NCBI RefSeq assembly: GCF_016907775.1
Contig: NZ_JAFBCO010000001.1
Coordinates: 620,001-684,000, forward strand
DNA from: Pseudoglutamicibacter cumminsii
GTDB taxonomy: Bacteria > Actinomycetota > Actinomycetes > Actinomycetales > Micrococcaceae
Direction of reading: 5' to 3'
Length of the DNA: 64,000 nt
A program made the translations under genes and the position numbers. Of the stretch, positions 35,411-44,951 are shown piece by piece. Each line of letters opens with the position of its first letter. Within the stretch, counting starts at the first letter, position 1. The notes beneath the pieces are model-generated. The model worked only from the letters and a program-made list of their open reading frames with translations, searched no databases and was not told the origin of the DNA.

Positions 35411-37276
35411 ATGACCGCATCAAAGCAATTTCAAGTTCCTCCAGAGATTCACGTGGAAAGCGTTCGCGCTTTTGTGAGCGAGTGGGCAGAGATCACCAAT
35501 CCTGAAAAGATCGAGCTCGTCTCAGCAGCGGATGACGCCAGGCTGCTCGAAGAGGCCATCGCCGCCGGCGAAATGCTCCGCGCAGGCAAAGGTCGCTACT
35601 ACTCACGGTCACACCCGAAAGACACCGCCCGCACCGAAGAGCGCACCTTTGTCGCCACGGCTGACGAGGCGGATCGCGGGCGCTACAACAACTGGCGCCA
35701 CTCAAGCGAGGTCAAACCGCTGCTGACGAGCCGCATGCGCGGCGCTTCGGCGGGTAAAACCATGTACGTGGTGCCGTACCTGATGGCCCCTCCCGGCACC
35801 CCGCTTGCGAACTTCGCGCTCGGAGTTGAGCTCACCGACGACCGCAACGTGGTGCTGCAGATGATCCGCATGGCCCGCGTCGGAATTGAGCACTTCGACG
35901 GTGTCAGCGACCAGGACTTCTTCGTGCGCGGTGTGCACCTCACCGGTGACCTGACCGCGCTGCAGCAGGGCACCGACGCCGACGAGCGGATGTTTGTGAC
36001 CGTCGCAGACGAGCGCACCATTTTGCACTTCGGCTCCGCGTACGGCGGCAACGCGCTGCTTGGTAAAATCGCCCACGGTCTGCGCCAGGCGTCCTACGAC
36101 GGTTACGCCTCAGGGAAGTTCCTCGCGGAGCAGTTCCTGCTGCTTGGGATCCACGACCGTGAAACCGGCGTCACCACGCACGTGTGCGGCGGCTTCCCGA
36201 GCGCGTCAGGGAAAACCAACCTCGCGATGACGCTGCCGCCAAACGGACTCGGCGACCGCTACCGCGTTGATTTTTACGGCGACGACATCGCCTGGATGTG
36301 GGTTGACGACGAAGGGAAACTCCGTGCCATCAACCCCGAAAACGGTGCCTTCGGTGTCGCAAAAGACACCAACGAGGGTTCCAACCCCACCGCGATGGCG
36401 GCAATCGCTGAGGGATCGGGCACGATCTTCACCAACACCGCCTACAACGAAGTCACCGGCGAGGTGTGGTGGGAGGGTCTCACCCCCGAACCCCCGGCCG
36501 ACCCGGCAGGGTGGCTCGACTGGACCGGCGCGAAAATCACCGACCGCACCGCCGAGCAGCAAAACGAACCGTGGGCGCACCCGAACAGCCGCTTCACTAT
36601 TCCGCTGGAGCGCATCCCGAACCTCGCCGAAGACGTCTCCAAACCCGAGGGCGTGGTCGTTGACGCGATTATCTTCGGTGGCCGCACCCGCGATCGTGAA
36701 CCGCTGATCCGCGCAATCGACAACCTTGTTGATGGCGTCTACGACGGGCTGACACTCGGCGCCGAGGCGACTTTCGCAGCGGACGGGCTTGACGGGCAGC
36801 TGCGTTACGACCCGATGTCGATGCGTCCGTTCTTCTCGTACTCCGAGGGTCGCTACGCCGAACACTGGCTTAAAGTGCTCGGGCAGCTGAAAGAGATGCC
36901 GATGTTTGCCCACGTCAACTGGTTCCAGCGCGAACCCGAAACCGGTCGTTACCTGTGGCCGGGCTTCCGCGAGAACCTGCGCGCGCTGAACTGGCTCACA
37001 CAGTACCGCGACGGCAAAGTCAAGGGACGCAAAACCCCGATCGGCGTGCTCCCGCTTGTTGAAGAGCTCGACTTTACCGGTCTCGAAATCGACGCGGCGG
37101 ATCTCGACAAACTGCTGCGGGTTGACGTTGAACGCTGGCTGCAGGAAACCGATCACCGCGCTGAGCACCTGCGCGAGCTGCCCGATATGCCGCGCGAAAT
37201 CTGGGACGCACACGAGGCGCTTGTCGAGGCGTTGCGGGCCGAGGCGGCAACTGACGCAGGGGGCGCAGACAGCTAG
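35411..37276 (+). CDS. pckG: Phosphoenolpyruvate carboxykinase (GTP)
   Basis: The 621-residue GTP-dependent enzyme interconverts oxaloacetate and PEP for gluconeogenesis. It shows the P-loop GGFPSASGKTNLAM near residue 260, the metal-binding FYGDDIAWM and the late VIFGGRTRDREPL and GATFAADG segments. The length and motifs are those of a complete actinobacterial enzyme. It is divergent from nrdI and ends at a 16-bp bidirectional terminator. It lies on the 8.4-kb cargo between the two direct repeats; whether another pckG exists elsewhere cannot be seen. Confidence 0.94.
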   Translation: MTASKQFQVPPEIHVESVRAFVSEWAEITNPEKIELVSAADDARLLEEAIAAGEMLRAGKGRYYSRSHPKDTARTEERTFVATADEADRGRYNNWRHSSEVKPLLTSRMRGASAGKTMYVVPYLMAPPGTPLANFALGVELTDDRNVVLQMIRMARVGIEHFDGVSDQDFFVRGVHLTGDLTALQQGTDADERMFVTVADERTILHFGSAYGGNALLGKIAHGLRQASYDGYASGKFLAEQFLLLGIHDRETGVTTHVCGGFPSASGKTNLAMTLPPNGLGDRYRVDFYGDDIAWMWVDDEGKLRAINPENGAFGVAKDTNEGSNPTAMAAIAEGSGTIFTNTAYNEVTGEVWWEGLTPEPPADPAGWLDWTGAKITDRTAEQQNEPWAHPNSRFTIPLERIPNLAEDVSKPEGVVVDAIIFGGRTRDREPLIRAIDNLVDGVYDGLTLGAEATFAADGLDGQLRYDPMSMRPFFSYSEGRYAEHWLKVLGQLKEMPMFAHVNWFQREPETGRYLWPGFRENLRALNWLTQYRDGKVKGRKTPIGVLPLVEELDFTGLEIDAADLDKLLRVDVERWLQETDHRAEHLRELPDMPREIWDAHEALVEALRAEAATDAGGADS

Positions 37277-37326
37277 CGCCTGCGCCACCGCGCGGCCGCG
37301 GCGACACAAAACTGCCACACAACAAA

Positions 37327-37363
37327 CGAGGGGGAAACCGAAACGTGTTCGGTTTCCCCCTCG
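37327..37363. terminator. Bidirectional terminator between pckG and flavin reductase
   Basis: CGAGGGGGAAACCGAA and TTCGGTTTCCCCCTCG form a perfect 16-bp stem with a 5-nt loop between two convergent genes. Confidence 0.85.
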
Positions 37364-37388
37364 CCTTTGGGTTACGCGCCCGCGAAAA

Positions 37389-37961
37389 CTAATCGCGGCT
37401 GGTTTTTTCGATCAGCTCAGCGAAGCGGTCAATGTATTTCTGCAGGAACTCAACGGTTGACTCGCGGGTGATCTTATCCCCGTCACCGAAAAGCTCAGGC
37501 GACTGCGACAGGAACACCTCGGGCTGGCCAAGCGTTGGCATGTCGAAGTAGGAAAGCGCAAGGCGCAGGTTCTTCTGCGACGAGTACCCGCCCATGCGTC
37601 CAACAGAGTGGCTCACAATTCCCGCCGGGAGTCCCTTCCACGCAACGTCGGCGTTGGGTTTCGACCCAATATCCACCGCGTTTTTCAGGCACGCCGGGAT
37701 GGTGCGGTTGTTCTCCGGGGTCACAAACAGCACCCCGTCAGAGGCCTTAATCGTCTCGCGGAACTCCGTGTACTCCGCCGGCACCGGCTTGTCGGTGACC
37801 TCTGGGTCGTCGTAGTCGAAATCGTACAGCGGCAGGTCGCGGATCTCCACGATCTTCGCCTCGTACCCCTCAGGGAACATCGGAATCAGGTTGTGCGCAA
37901 TCTTACGGGCAAAGGAGCCACGACGCAGGCTCCCAACAATCACACTCACGCGCTTCGTCAT
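37389..37961 (-). CDS. NADPH-dependent FMN reductase-like flavoprotein
   Basis: The protein has 190 residues from ATG at 37961; GTG at 37970 is an alternative. It has the flavodoxin-like NADPH-dependent FMN reductase fold: VSVIVGSLRRGSFARKIA (phosphate loop), YDFDYDDPEVTDKPVP, FVTPENNRTIPACLKNAVD. These enzymes reduce FMN or quinones. As a cargo gene next to nrdIEF it could supply electrons to NrdI, but this is only a suggestion from proximity. Confidence 0.85.
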   Translation of the reverse strand: MTKRVSVIVGSLRRGSFARKIAHNLIPMFPEGYEAKIVEIRDLPLYDFDYDDPEVTDKPVPAEYTEFRETIKASDGVLFVTPENNRTIPACLKNAVDIGSKPNADVAWKGLPAGIVSHSVGRMGGYSSQKNLRLALSYFDMPTLGQPEVFLSQSPELFGDGDKITRESTVEFLQKYIDRFAELIEKTSRD

Positions 37962-38212
37962 ACGTTTCACTCTCTTTTCTCTATTTCAACTGTGGATCAT
38001 GCACCGCGATCCGCGCCCTCATACGCCACAGACTCGCGCGGCGCGAGCTGCCGGTCGCTGCCCCAAGCCGAGCAGAACCGGCACTCGCTCACGAGGTCAA
38101 GCCTATGTTAACAATTCCGCCATTGCGAACCTCATGAGTAACCGAAGCTCCGAGCACCAAGCGCGGCCTGGTGCTCCCGGAACTTGCGGGGATCCAAGCC
38201 ACTGGCTTTCAA
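37962..38212. other. Cargo/repeat junction region without gene
   Basis: This 251-bp stretch between the flavin reductase start and repeat copy 2 has no supportable gene. GAGCACC/GGTGCTC near 38154-38178 can form a small hairpin. Sequence identity to copy 1 begins abruptly at 38213. Confidence 0.45.
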
Positions 38213-38998
38213 CTGTTCCACACAATCGCGCGGGCCGACGTCGCTGTCATCTTCGGGCCGCAAGTGTTCATCGCTGCGATCGGCGCGTTCACCGTCATGA
38301 CCCTCTACGTACTGATCGCGCGCCTAGCCCTCAAACGCAGGTCAACTGAACTCACCGTGGGCGCGCTCTCAGCCGGCATGGTCAACTCGGCTAACCTCGG
38401 CATCCCCATCGCGATCTTCGTGCTCGGCGACGCAACCTACTCCGTGCCGGTCCTGCTGTTCCAGCTCGCGATCCTCCAGCCGATCTCCCTCATCTGCCTC
38501 GATGTTCAGACCCAACGTGTCGGCTCCGGCGTGGTCGGCGCGCTCAAAGGCATCGCAACCAACCCGCTGATCCTCGCCTCACTCGCCGGCGTCATCGTAG
38601 CCACCACTGGAGCCACCATCCCAGAAACCGTCATGAACCCCATCGAAATCCTCGGTGGCGCCGCGGTCCCGGCGATGCTCATGGCGTTCGGAATCTCGCT
38701 CGTGGGTTCCAAGCCGCTCCAGCACGGCAGCGGCCGCCGGATCGACGTCATGCTCGTGCTCACCTTCAAACTCATCGTGCACCCGCTGATCGCGTGGTTC
38801 CTCGCCGCCGTCGTATTCCAGCTCGACTCCGCCGGCATCTTCATGGCCGTAATCCTCGGTGTGCTCCCCACCGCGCAAAACGTGTTCGTGACCGCAACCC
38901 ACTACAACCAAGGCATGGTCACCGCGAAAGACACCGTACTGCTCTCCACACTGCTCGGGGTGCCGCTCATGTTCATCTGCGCGATGCTGTTCGGGTGA
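38213..38998 (+). pseudogene. 5'-truncated AEC-family transporter, copy 2
   Basis: This carries the last 261 codons of the AEC carrier gene, in frame and ending at the same stop as the intact copy at 27464-28411. The first 54 codons, including the first membrane helix and the ribosome site, are missing. In-frame starts exist upstream (for example 38171), but the protein would have an unrelated short N-terminus. It is best read as a truncated remnant at the insertion junction. Coding changes from copy 1 (Ser to Gly, Cys to Arg, Ala to Thr) lie near the 5' edge. Confidence 0.82.
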
Positions 38999-39064
38999 GC
39001 GCCCGTCCCACGCAGTCGGCGTACGATGCGGTAGCGGCCCAGCCGGCCATGTAACTGTTGGTGC

Positions 39065-40324
39065 TCAGCGGCCCATGAAGCGGACCCGGATGCGGCGCAC
39101 ACGGCGCCGCAACTCGCCTTGCGGTGCGTGCCGGTTCCAGTGCCACAGTCCCCACAAACCAGCCACCAACGAAATCAGCCCCGCCAAGAAAACAGACGCG
39201 CGGGCACCCAAGATCTCGGCCAGCCACCCCATCAAAGGCGCACCGAGCGGCGTGCCACCCATGACCAAAACCATGTACAGCGCCATCACGCGTCCGCGAT
39301 ACCGCGGGTCGACCGTCATCTGCAACGTCACATTGCACGAATTCAAGAACGTCACGGCCGCCCAACCAGTCGGGATCAGCAAGACCGCATACAGCCACAA
39401 CCACGGGGCCGCGCACGCGGCGATCACGGTGATACCGAAACCGATCGCGCCACCCACCACAAACTTCAGCCGCGAACCCTGCCTCCGCGCCGCCATCAAC
39501 GCGCCAGCCAACGTACCGCACGCCTGGATTGTGCCGAGCAAACCGAACACCTCAGCATCCGCATCGAACACCGTGGTAGCCATAACCGAGTTGAACACCG
39601 GGAAATTCAGACCAAACGAACCCACCACAAACGCGAGCACCATAATCATGATGAGCGTAGGCCGCTGCGCAACATACTTGATGCCCTCAACAACCTGGCC
39701 ACGCTGACGCGGAACCCGCGGCTGGCTGTTCGCCGGCATGTTCCGGGAAATCACAAACAGCGAAAGCAGAACGCCCGCGAAACTCGCGGCGTTGAGCAAG
39801 AAAACCCAGCCCGTACCGACCGCGGCAATCAACAGCCCCGAAACACCCGGGCCAATCAGCCGTGCCGAATTAAAACTCGTCGAATTCAACGAAACCGCGT
39901 TCGGAACCAACTTAGACGGCACCAAGTCATTCACGAGAGCCTGACGGGCCGGCGCATCGAACGCCGCCCCCACACCCAGCAGCGTCGCGAAAACATACAC
40001 ATGCCACAGCTCAACCGTCTCCGTGAGCACCATGACACCCAGGATCACCGCGAGCACACACATGAACGCCTGCGCGATCTGCACGATGCGCAAACGCGGA
40101 TAACGGTCAGCCATCACGCCCGCATAGGCAGACAAAAAGAGGATCGGCAAAAACTGCAGACCCATCACGACGCCCACCGCGGTCCCCGAATTATCAGTCA
40201 GCTGGGTCAGGACCAGCCAGTCCTGCGCGATGCGCTGCATCCACGTCCCGATATTCGAAACCAAGCCGCCGAAAAACCACCACCGGTAATTCTTGATCTG
40301 CAGCGAGGCGAACATGCGGGACAT
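39065..40324 (-). CDS. MFS exporter (EntS-like), copy 2
   Basis: The 419-residue product reads the same as the copy at 28478-29737. Only silent changes were noticed, near 40093 and 40121. The two genes should encode the same exporter, doubling gene dose. This copy keeps the native upstream terminator and leader, so it is probably the original. Confidence 0.88.
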   Translation of the reverse strand: MSRMFASLQIKNYRWWFFGGLVSNIGTWMQRIAQDWLVLTQLTDNSGTAVGVVMGLQFLPILFLSAYAGVMADRYPRLRIVQIAQAFMCVLAVILGVMVLTETVELWHVYVFATLLGVGAAFDAPARQALVNDLVPSKLVPNAVSLNSTSFNSARLIGPGVSGLLIAAVGTGWVFLLNAASFAGVLLSLFVISRNMPANSQPRVPRQRGQVVEGIKYVAQRPTLIMIMVLAFVVGSFGLNFPVFNSVMATTVFDADAEVFGLLGTIQACGTLAGALMAARRQGSRLKFVVGGAIGFGITVIAACAAPWLWLYAVLLIPTGWAAVTFLNSCNVTLQMTVDPRYRGRVMALYMVLVMGGTPLGAPLMGWLAEILGARASVFLAGLISLVAGLWGLWHWNRHAPQGELRRRVRRIRVRFMGR

Positions 40325-40373
40325 GAATAGGCGGCCTCCTCAACGGCGCAGAACCGGTGGGGCCACACAAAAC

Positions 40374-40424
40374 GGGACCCCGGCGTGGATTGAACTGTAG
40401 ATTCAACCCTACGCCTAGGGTCCC
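40374..40424 (-). terminator. Terminator after the thioredoxin/NHL gene
   Basis: GGGACCC-c-GGCGT and ACGCC-ta-GGGTCCC pair, with an inner TTGAA/TTCAA stem. On the minus strand the stem is followed by GTTTTGTG. Only one arm of this structure is present at the end of repeat copy 1. Confidence 0.75.
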
Positions 40425-40468
40425 GCCTTGTTAAGAGATGCTTCTGTAGAGGATCGCCGAAGCCGGCG

Positions 40469-42394
40469 TTAGTTTAGGCCGCGCAGGTCAAGCTCGAGGT
40501 GGTCCTCGCCCGCGTCATCAAGCTGTACCGGGATGCCCCAGTCCTGCTGGTAGAGGTGGCACGCAGCGTGGTCCGGGATTTCCTGGCCTTCCTCGCCATC
40601 GCATGCCGCGGCGCGCGCCGTGATGTGCAGGACACCTTCGGTGATCTCCGGGTTGAGGACGAGCTCACGCACGAGGCCCTGGCTCGTACCAGCGCCCTCA
40701 AGGATGAGCTCCTCAGGGGAGGCGGAAACCTGCAGCTGCGTCGGGTCACCCCAGCGGTAGTCGAGCTTCTGCCCCACCGGAGCGGTGAAGCGCGCGGTGA
40801 GCTTGTGCTGGCCCGGCTTCACGAGAGTCTTAGGGCGTTGTGTCTGCGATGCGCCACGATCAACCGTGGTCGATTCCTTCGGCAACGGGACGCGCACGAG
40901 CTGATGCTGGTTGGTCTCAACGACCAACAGAACCGGATCGCCGTCAACGCTATGGTCCACGAGCACTTCCGCCGGCTCCTGCAAGCCCTCGGCGAGCGTG
41001 CCAACGGTATGCGTTACAGGGTCGTAGCGGCGCACGGCGCCGTTGTAGGTGTCTGCAATCGCAACCGAACCGTCCGGAAGCACCGAAACGCCCAGCGGAT
41101 GCTGCAGGCGAGCCTCATCGGCCGGGCCGTCGCGGAAACCGAAGTCGAAAAGCCCCAGGCCGGTCGCGGTCTCAACCTTGGCAACCGTGCCGTCCTCGCC
41201 GATGCGCAGCACACGCACCGCGGACGTCTCCGAGTCGGCAATCCACACGTCCCCGTTCGCGTCCGTGTCCACGCCGGACGGCTGCGCGAACATCGCGACA
41301 TCCGCCGTGCCATCATCCAAGCCTTCGATGCCGGAGCCGGCTTCCAAGGTCACCTCGGCCTTGAGGGGGTCGAAGCCGAAGATCTGGTGCGTTCCAGCCA
41401 TCGCAACGATAAAACGGCCAGCCTTCTCAGCCCACGCGAGATCCCACGGGGACGAGAGCGAAAGCTCGGTAGCGTTCTCGCCCAGCTCGCGCGACCAGCC
41501 GGCATCCTGCAGGCGGGCGCGTTCCGCATCGAGCAACCGCTGCACACCGTTACCCGCAACGGTCGTGACCTCACCCGTGGCCGTGTTGACGCCACGCAAA
41601 CGGTGGTTGACCGTGTCCGCAACCAGGACGTCGTAGCCGACCTTTTCCGCGATGTGCGCAGGCACAACCGCGGCGCCTTGCGGCTCGTTGAACTGCGCAG
41701 TTTCTGCGTTGCCGTCGGCGAAACCACGCACCCCGGAACCGATCTGGCCGACCTTGGTCACGAGGTCTGTGTCCATGATCGTCAAGCGGTGGTGGCCGGA
41801 GTCAACCACGAGGAACTGGCCGTTCGGAAGCTCGATCGCCGAGCCCGGGAAGCGGAGGTCGCCTTCGCGCGCCGGCGGAGCCACATACGGTCCGTCACCA
41901 CGGTGCAGGGTGCCCTTCGCGTCGTGCTCCTCGATCAGCTCCTCGACCAAAGACTCGAGGCCCGCGGCGTGCCCCTCACCCGAAAGATGCGCGACGATGT
42001 AGCCCTCCGGGTCAACAACAACCAGCGTTGGCCATGCACGCGCGGTGTAGGCCTGCCACGTCAACAGCTCCGGGTCATCCAGAACAGGGTGCTCGATCTC
42101 GTAGCGCTCGACCGCGGCCTCGAGCGCTTCCTTCTTCGCCTCATGCTCAAACTTGGGGCTGTGCACGCCGATCGTGACGAGCACGTCGCTGTACTTTTCC
42201 TCAAGCGGACGCAGCTCATCGAGCACATGCAGGCAGTTGATGCAGCAGAACGTCCAGAAATCCAGAAGCACGATCTTGCCGCGAAGGCTCGCTAGATCAA
42301 GGTCCTTACCGCCAGTGTTCATCCAGCCGCGGCCGCGAAGCTCGCTCGCGCGCAAACGGACGCCGGTACGAAGTGCATCAGACTCTGCAGACAC
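40469..42394 (-). CDS. Thioredoxin-like domain fused to NHL repeats
   Basis: The protein has 641 residues. The N-terminal 150 residues form a TlpA-like thioredoxin fold with the redox motif FWTFCCINCLHVLDEL (CxxC) and the cis-proline segment ARAWPTLVVVD. The rest is a beta-propeller of NHL repeats (FPGSAIELPNGQFLVVDSGH, LLVADTVNHRLRGVN, ISVLPDGS-like turns). Such fusions are seen from bacteria to the human NHLRC2. The substrate is unknown. No signal peptide is apparent, so it is probably cytoplasmic. Confidence 0.87.
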   Translation of the reverse strand: MSAESDALRTGVRLRASELRGRGWMNTGGKDLDLASLRGKIVLLDFWTFCCINCLHVLDELRPLEEKYSDVLVTIGVHSPKFEHEAKKEALEAAVERYEIEHPVLDDPELLTWQAYTARAWPTLVVVDPEGYIVAHLSGEGHAAGLESLVEELIEEHDAKGTLHRGDGPYVAPPAREGDLRFPGSAIELPNGQFLVVDSGHHRLTIMDTDLVTKVGQIGSGVRGFADGNAETAQFNEPQGAAVVPAHIAEKVGYDVLVADTVNHRLRGVNTATGEVTTVAGNGVQRLLDAERARLQDAGWSRELGENATELSLSSPWDLAWAEKAGRFIVAMAGTHQIFGFDPLKAEVTLEAGSGIEGLDDGTADVAMFAQPSGVDTDANGDVWIADSETSAVRVLRIGEDGTVAKVETATGLGLFDFGFRDGPADEARLQHPLGVSVLPDGSVAIADTYNGAVRRYDPVTHTVGTLAEGLQEPAEVLVDHSVDGDPVLLVVETNQHQLVRVPLPKESTTVDRGASQTQRPKTLVKPGQHKLTARFTAPVGQKLDYRWGDPTQLQVSASPEELILEGAGTSQGLVRELVLNPEITEGVLHITARAAACDGEEGQEIPDHAACHLYQQDWGIPVQLDDAGEDHLELDLRGLN

Positions 42395-42509
42395 CTAAAC
42401 TCCTGGGATTCAGACGGGACTCTCACTCATTGCACACACAGCGCAACTGACTGTGTCCCATTCTAAAAGTTGGGTGCGCGTGAGCGGTTACAGCGCGTAA
42501 CATCGCGCT

Positions 42510-44753
42510 TTATGCCCGCGGCGTATCGTCCTCCGGTAGGCCATCGACCGGCAAGCCTGCGCGGATCCGGGCCGCGCGTCGGGCCTCCTCGAGACCTTGA
42601 GCCTGGTCGCCCTGGAGCTGTTGCAGCATCTCGTTGTAGTCGCGCAGCTCGCGGTTGCCGGTGCGCTCGGCCACGCGCTCGTCGCGTCGGGCAATGCGTT
42701 CCTCCGAACGCGACCACCCGACGGCCACGCCCACGGCGAGCATGAGTGTCGGAACCTCGCCGATACCCCACATCACGCCGGCGCCTATTCGCTGATCTTC
42801 AATCGCGCTCGGGCCCCACTCACGGCCTTGGTTGCCGAACCAGTCCGGCTGGATCAAGACGTCGGTGCCCATGATGCTGGTCGCGTAGAACGCATGGAAG
42901 ATCATGGTGATCAGCAGGATCACGAGCCGCACAAAGTATGGAGCGCGATGCGGCAACGGGTCGAGGCCGATCATGTTGACTGCCAGGACATAGCCGGTCA
43001 GTAGGAAGTGGAAGTTCATGAACTCGTGACCCAGGTGGTACTTCATCGAGAACCACATGAGGTCAGTCGAGTAGAAGATCACGATCGACGCGGTGAAGTT
43101 CACGGCTGCGATGATCGGGTTCGTGACTCCCTGAGCCCACTTGGAGTGCAGGAACACCAGCGTCCATTCGCGTGGGCCGCGGGTTCCGTCGCGCCGCGCA
43201 GGGATCGCTTTGAGGGCGAGGGCGATCGGCGAACCGACCACGAGGAAGAACGGCGCAACCATGGTGAGCGCCATGTGGTCCACCATGTGCATCGAGAACA
43301 GGTTCACACCGTAGACCGCAATCGGCCCTGACGTGATGTAGAACAGGGACGCGAGCCCTACGTAGAAGCTGAGGGTGCGCCACCAATCCCAGTGTCCGCC
43401 TTTCGCGTGGACACGGCGCGCCCAGCGGCCGTACGCGATCGCGAGGAAAACAATGATCGCTACCCACAGCCAGTCGAAGCGCCATACGGTTGCCCACGAC
43501 GACATGGTTAACTCTGGCGGCAGTTCGTAGCCGGAGAGGCGACGGGCTGGCGACATGACTTCCGGCGGTGCGGTGGATACCGGCGGCTGAGTGCGGGCGA
43601 GCACCACTGCGATGGCCGCGACTGCGGACATGATCGCCACTTCAACGCCGATGATGAGCCACGCGGCTTTGCGCGCGGTGAGGTCGCCGTTTCTGAGCCG
43701 CGGGATGATGTTGGCCCGGTGGATCAGCCCGAGGAAGCCGAGGATGATCGACAGGAGCGCTTTGAGGATGAGGAACCAGCCGTATTGGGTTCCGAACAAC
43801 TGATCGAGGGTGTGGACGCGGATCGCTCCAGCGGCCACGCCGGACAGCACGACCAGGAAGAACGATGCGCCTGCGAGGTGCGAAAAGCGTTGCAGGACTT
43901 CCGCCGCGGATGGGTTAGTCTCGGCGCCGGTAATGTTCTTTTGCGGCCCACCAAGCAGGCCTGCGACGACGGCGAGGGCCACGAGCCCACCACCCCAGGC
44001 CACGACACCGAGCAGGTGTAGGCCGATCGAGTTCACGGCACCCCAGTGGTCGTCACCGCCGGCAGCGTGGCCGAGCAGCGCGAGAGGTACAAGCGCAACG
44101 CCTGCCGCACCTGCGGCCCAGCCGAGCGCATTCGCACTGCGCGCCGCGAACATGATGGTGCTTGTGGTGATAGCGAGAGCAACCACCACAACCCAGCTTC
44201 GACCGAAGTCGAAGTTCAGCATGTAGTCGAAGATGCCGTTGGTGAACGACGTGTCCGCGGTGACCGGTAATGCTGCGGCGTCGGAGTAGCTGAGCACGAG
44301 CGTCGCCATCGCGGCGAACGTCCACACGATCGCGGCGACCGACCCAACGAGGATGAGCCGGTTGAAAGCCTTCGTGAATTCCCCGCCGTCCGTGGATCCG
44401 GCGGGACGAGTGGTCCGTTTCGGCCGGGTTGTGCGCGGGATGATTGCGCACAGGAAGATGAGGCTCCCGAGAGTCATTGAGAAGCTGGCGTCGTGCACCC
44501 AGCGTGCGATCGGCAGACCGTAGCGGGTCACGACGCCGGGGTCGCCTAGCAGCACGGACAGCGCAGTTCCGGAGTAGGCTAGCGCGATGAACAGGGTGAT
44601 GAGCCCGATGGGGATGGCACCCCACGTGAGCGCGTGTGCAACGCGAGGGTTGTCAGCAGCTAGCCCGGCGTCGCGCGCGGAGGGGGCATCATGTTTTCCG
44701 CGGGCGGGCTTGCCTGACGCACGCTTGGACGTTGCAACCTGCGACTGCGACAT
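42510..44753 (-). CDS. CopD-CtaG fusion membrane protein
   Basis: This 747-residue polytopic membrane protein has a basic N-terminal tail. The first half (about residues 50-390) matches the copper-resistance CopD family. The second half (about 420-690) matches CtaG/caa3-type oxidase assembly: the YGVNLFSMHMVDHMALTMVAP segment (given here as MHMVDHM and nearby His), KYHLGHEFMNFHF and the HAPYFVRL stretch. The His/Met-rich helices probably handle copper for cytochrome oxidase assembly. This two-domain layout is usual in Actinobacteria. Confidence 0.88.
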   Translation of the reverse strand: MSQSQVATSKRASGKPARGKHDAPSARDAGLAADNPRVAHALTWGAIPIGLITLFIALAYSGTALSVLLGDPGVVTRYGLPIARWVHDASFSMTLGSLIFLCAIIPRTTRPKRTTRPAGSTDGGEFTKAFNRLILVGSVAAIVWTFAAMATLVLSYSDAAALPVTADTSFTNGIFDYMLNFDFGRSWVVVVALAITTSTIMFAARSANALGWAAGAAGVALVPLALLGHAAGGDDHWGAVNSIGLHLLGVVAWGGGLVALAVVAGLLGGPQKNITGAETNPSAAEVLQRFSHLAGASFFLVVLSGVAAGAIRVHTLDQLFGTQYGWFLILKALLSIILGFLGLIHRANIIPRLRNGDLTARKAAWLIIGVEVAIMSAVAAIAVVLARTQPPVSTAPPEVMSPARRLSGYELPPELTMSSWATVWRFDWLWVAIIVFLAIAYGRWARRVHAKGGHWDWWRTLSFYVGLASLFYITSGPIAVYGVNLFSMHMVDHMALTMVAPFFLVVGSPIALALKAIPARRDGTRGPREWTLVFLHSKWAQGVTNPIIAAVNFTASIVIFYSTDLMWFSMKYHLGHEFMNFHFLLTGYVLAVNMIGLDPLPHRAPYFVRLVILLITMIFHAFYATSIMGTDVLIQPDWFGNQGREWGPSAIEDQRIGAGVMWGIGEVPTLMLAVGVAVGWSRSEERIARRDERVAERTGNRELRDYNEMLQQLQGDQAQGLEEARRAARIRAGLPVDGLPEDDTPRA

Positions 44754-44893
44754 GGACGCCTTTCTGGGGCTCTATCTTTCAGGGACTCTGTTCTACCGCG
44801 AACTTTGTTCACATGGAGTTCGGCGAGCGAAGCTCATCAGAACCAGTTTAGGCGGTGCCTGCGCTATGGCTGAAAGCGGAGTCGTTAAGAGGA

Positions 44894-44926
44894 AACCCGC
44901 TACAACCATTGTGGTTGTAGCGGGTT
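44894..44926. terminator. Terminator between hup and the CtaG gene
   Basis: AACCCGCTACAACCA and TGGTTGTAGCGGGTT form a perfect 15-bp stem with a 3-nt loop, 25 bp after the hup stop on the minus strand. Confidence 0.85.
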
Positions 44927-44951
44927 CTTCGCTCAGCTTTCGCTGAAAGAC

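Larger units (their letters stand above)
38213..40393 (+). repeat. 2.18-kb direct repeat, copy 2
   Basis: Same orientation as 27626-29806, offset 10,587 bp. Its right edge continues into the complete terminator (40374-40424) and the next native gene, so the right end is the original chromosomal arrangement. Its left edge cuts the AEC gene. Confidence 0.93.

Noticed and set aside
36206-37318. 370-codon minus-strand frame
   Set aside because: Shadow of pckG, which has all family motifs.
29807-38212. Transposon origin of the 8.4-kb cargo
   Set aside because: No transposase, terminal inverted repeats or short target duplications are seen; the long homologous direct repeats explain it better.
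40499-42295. 598-codon plus-strand open frame
   Set aside because: Antisense shadow of the thioredoxin/NHL gene, whose redox motif and repeats are clear.
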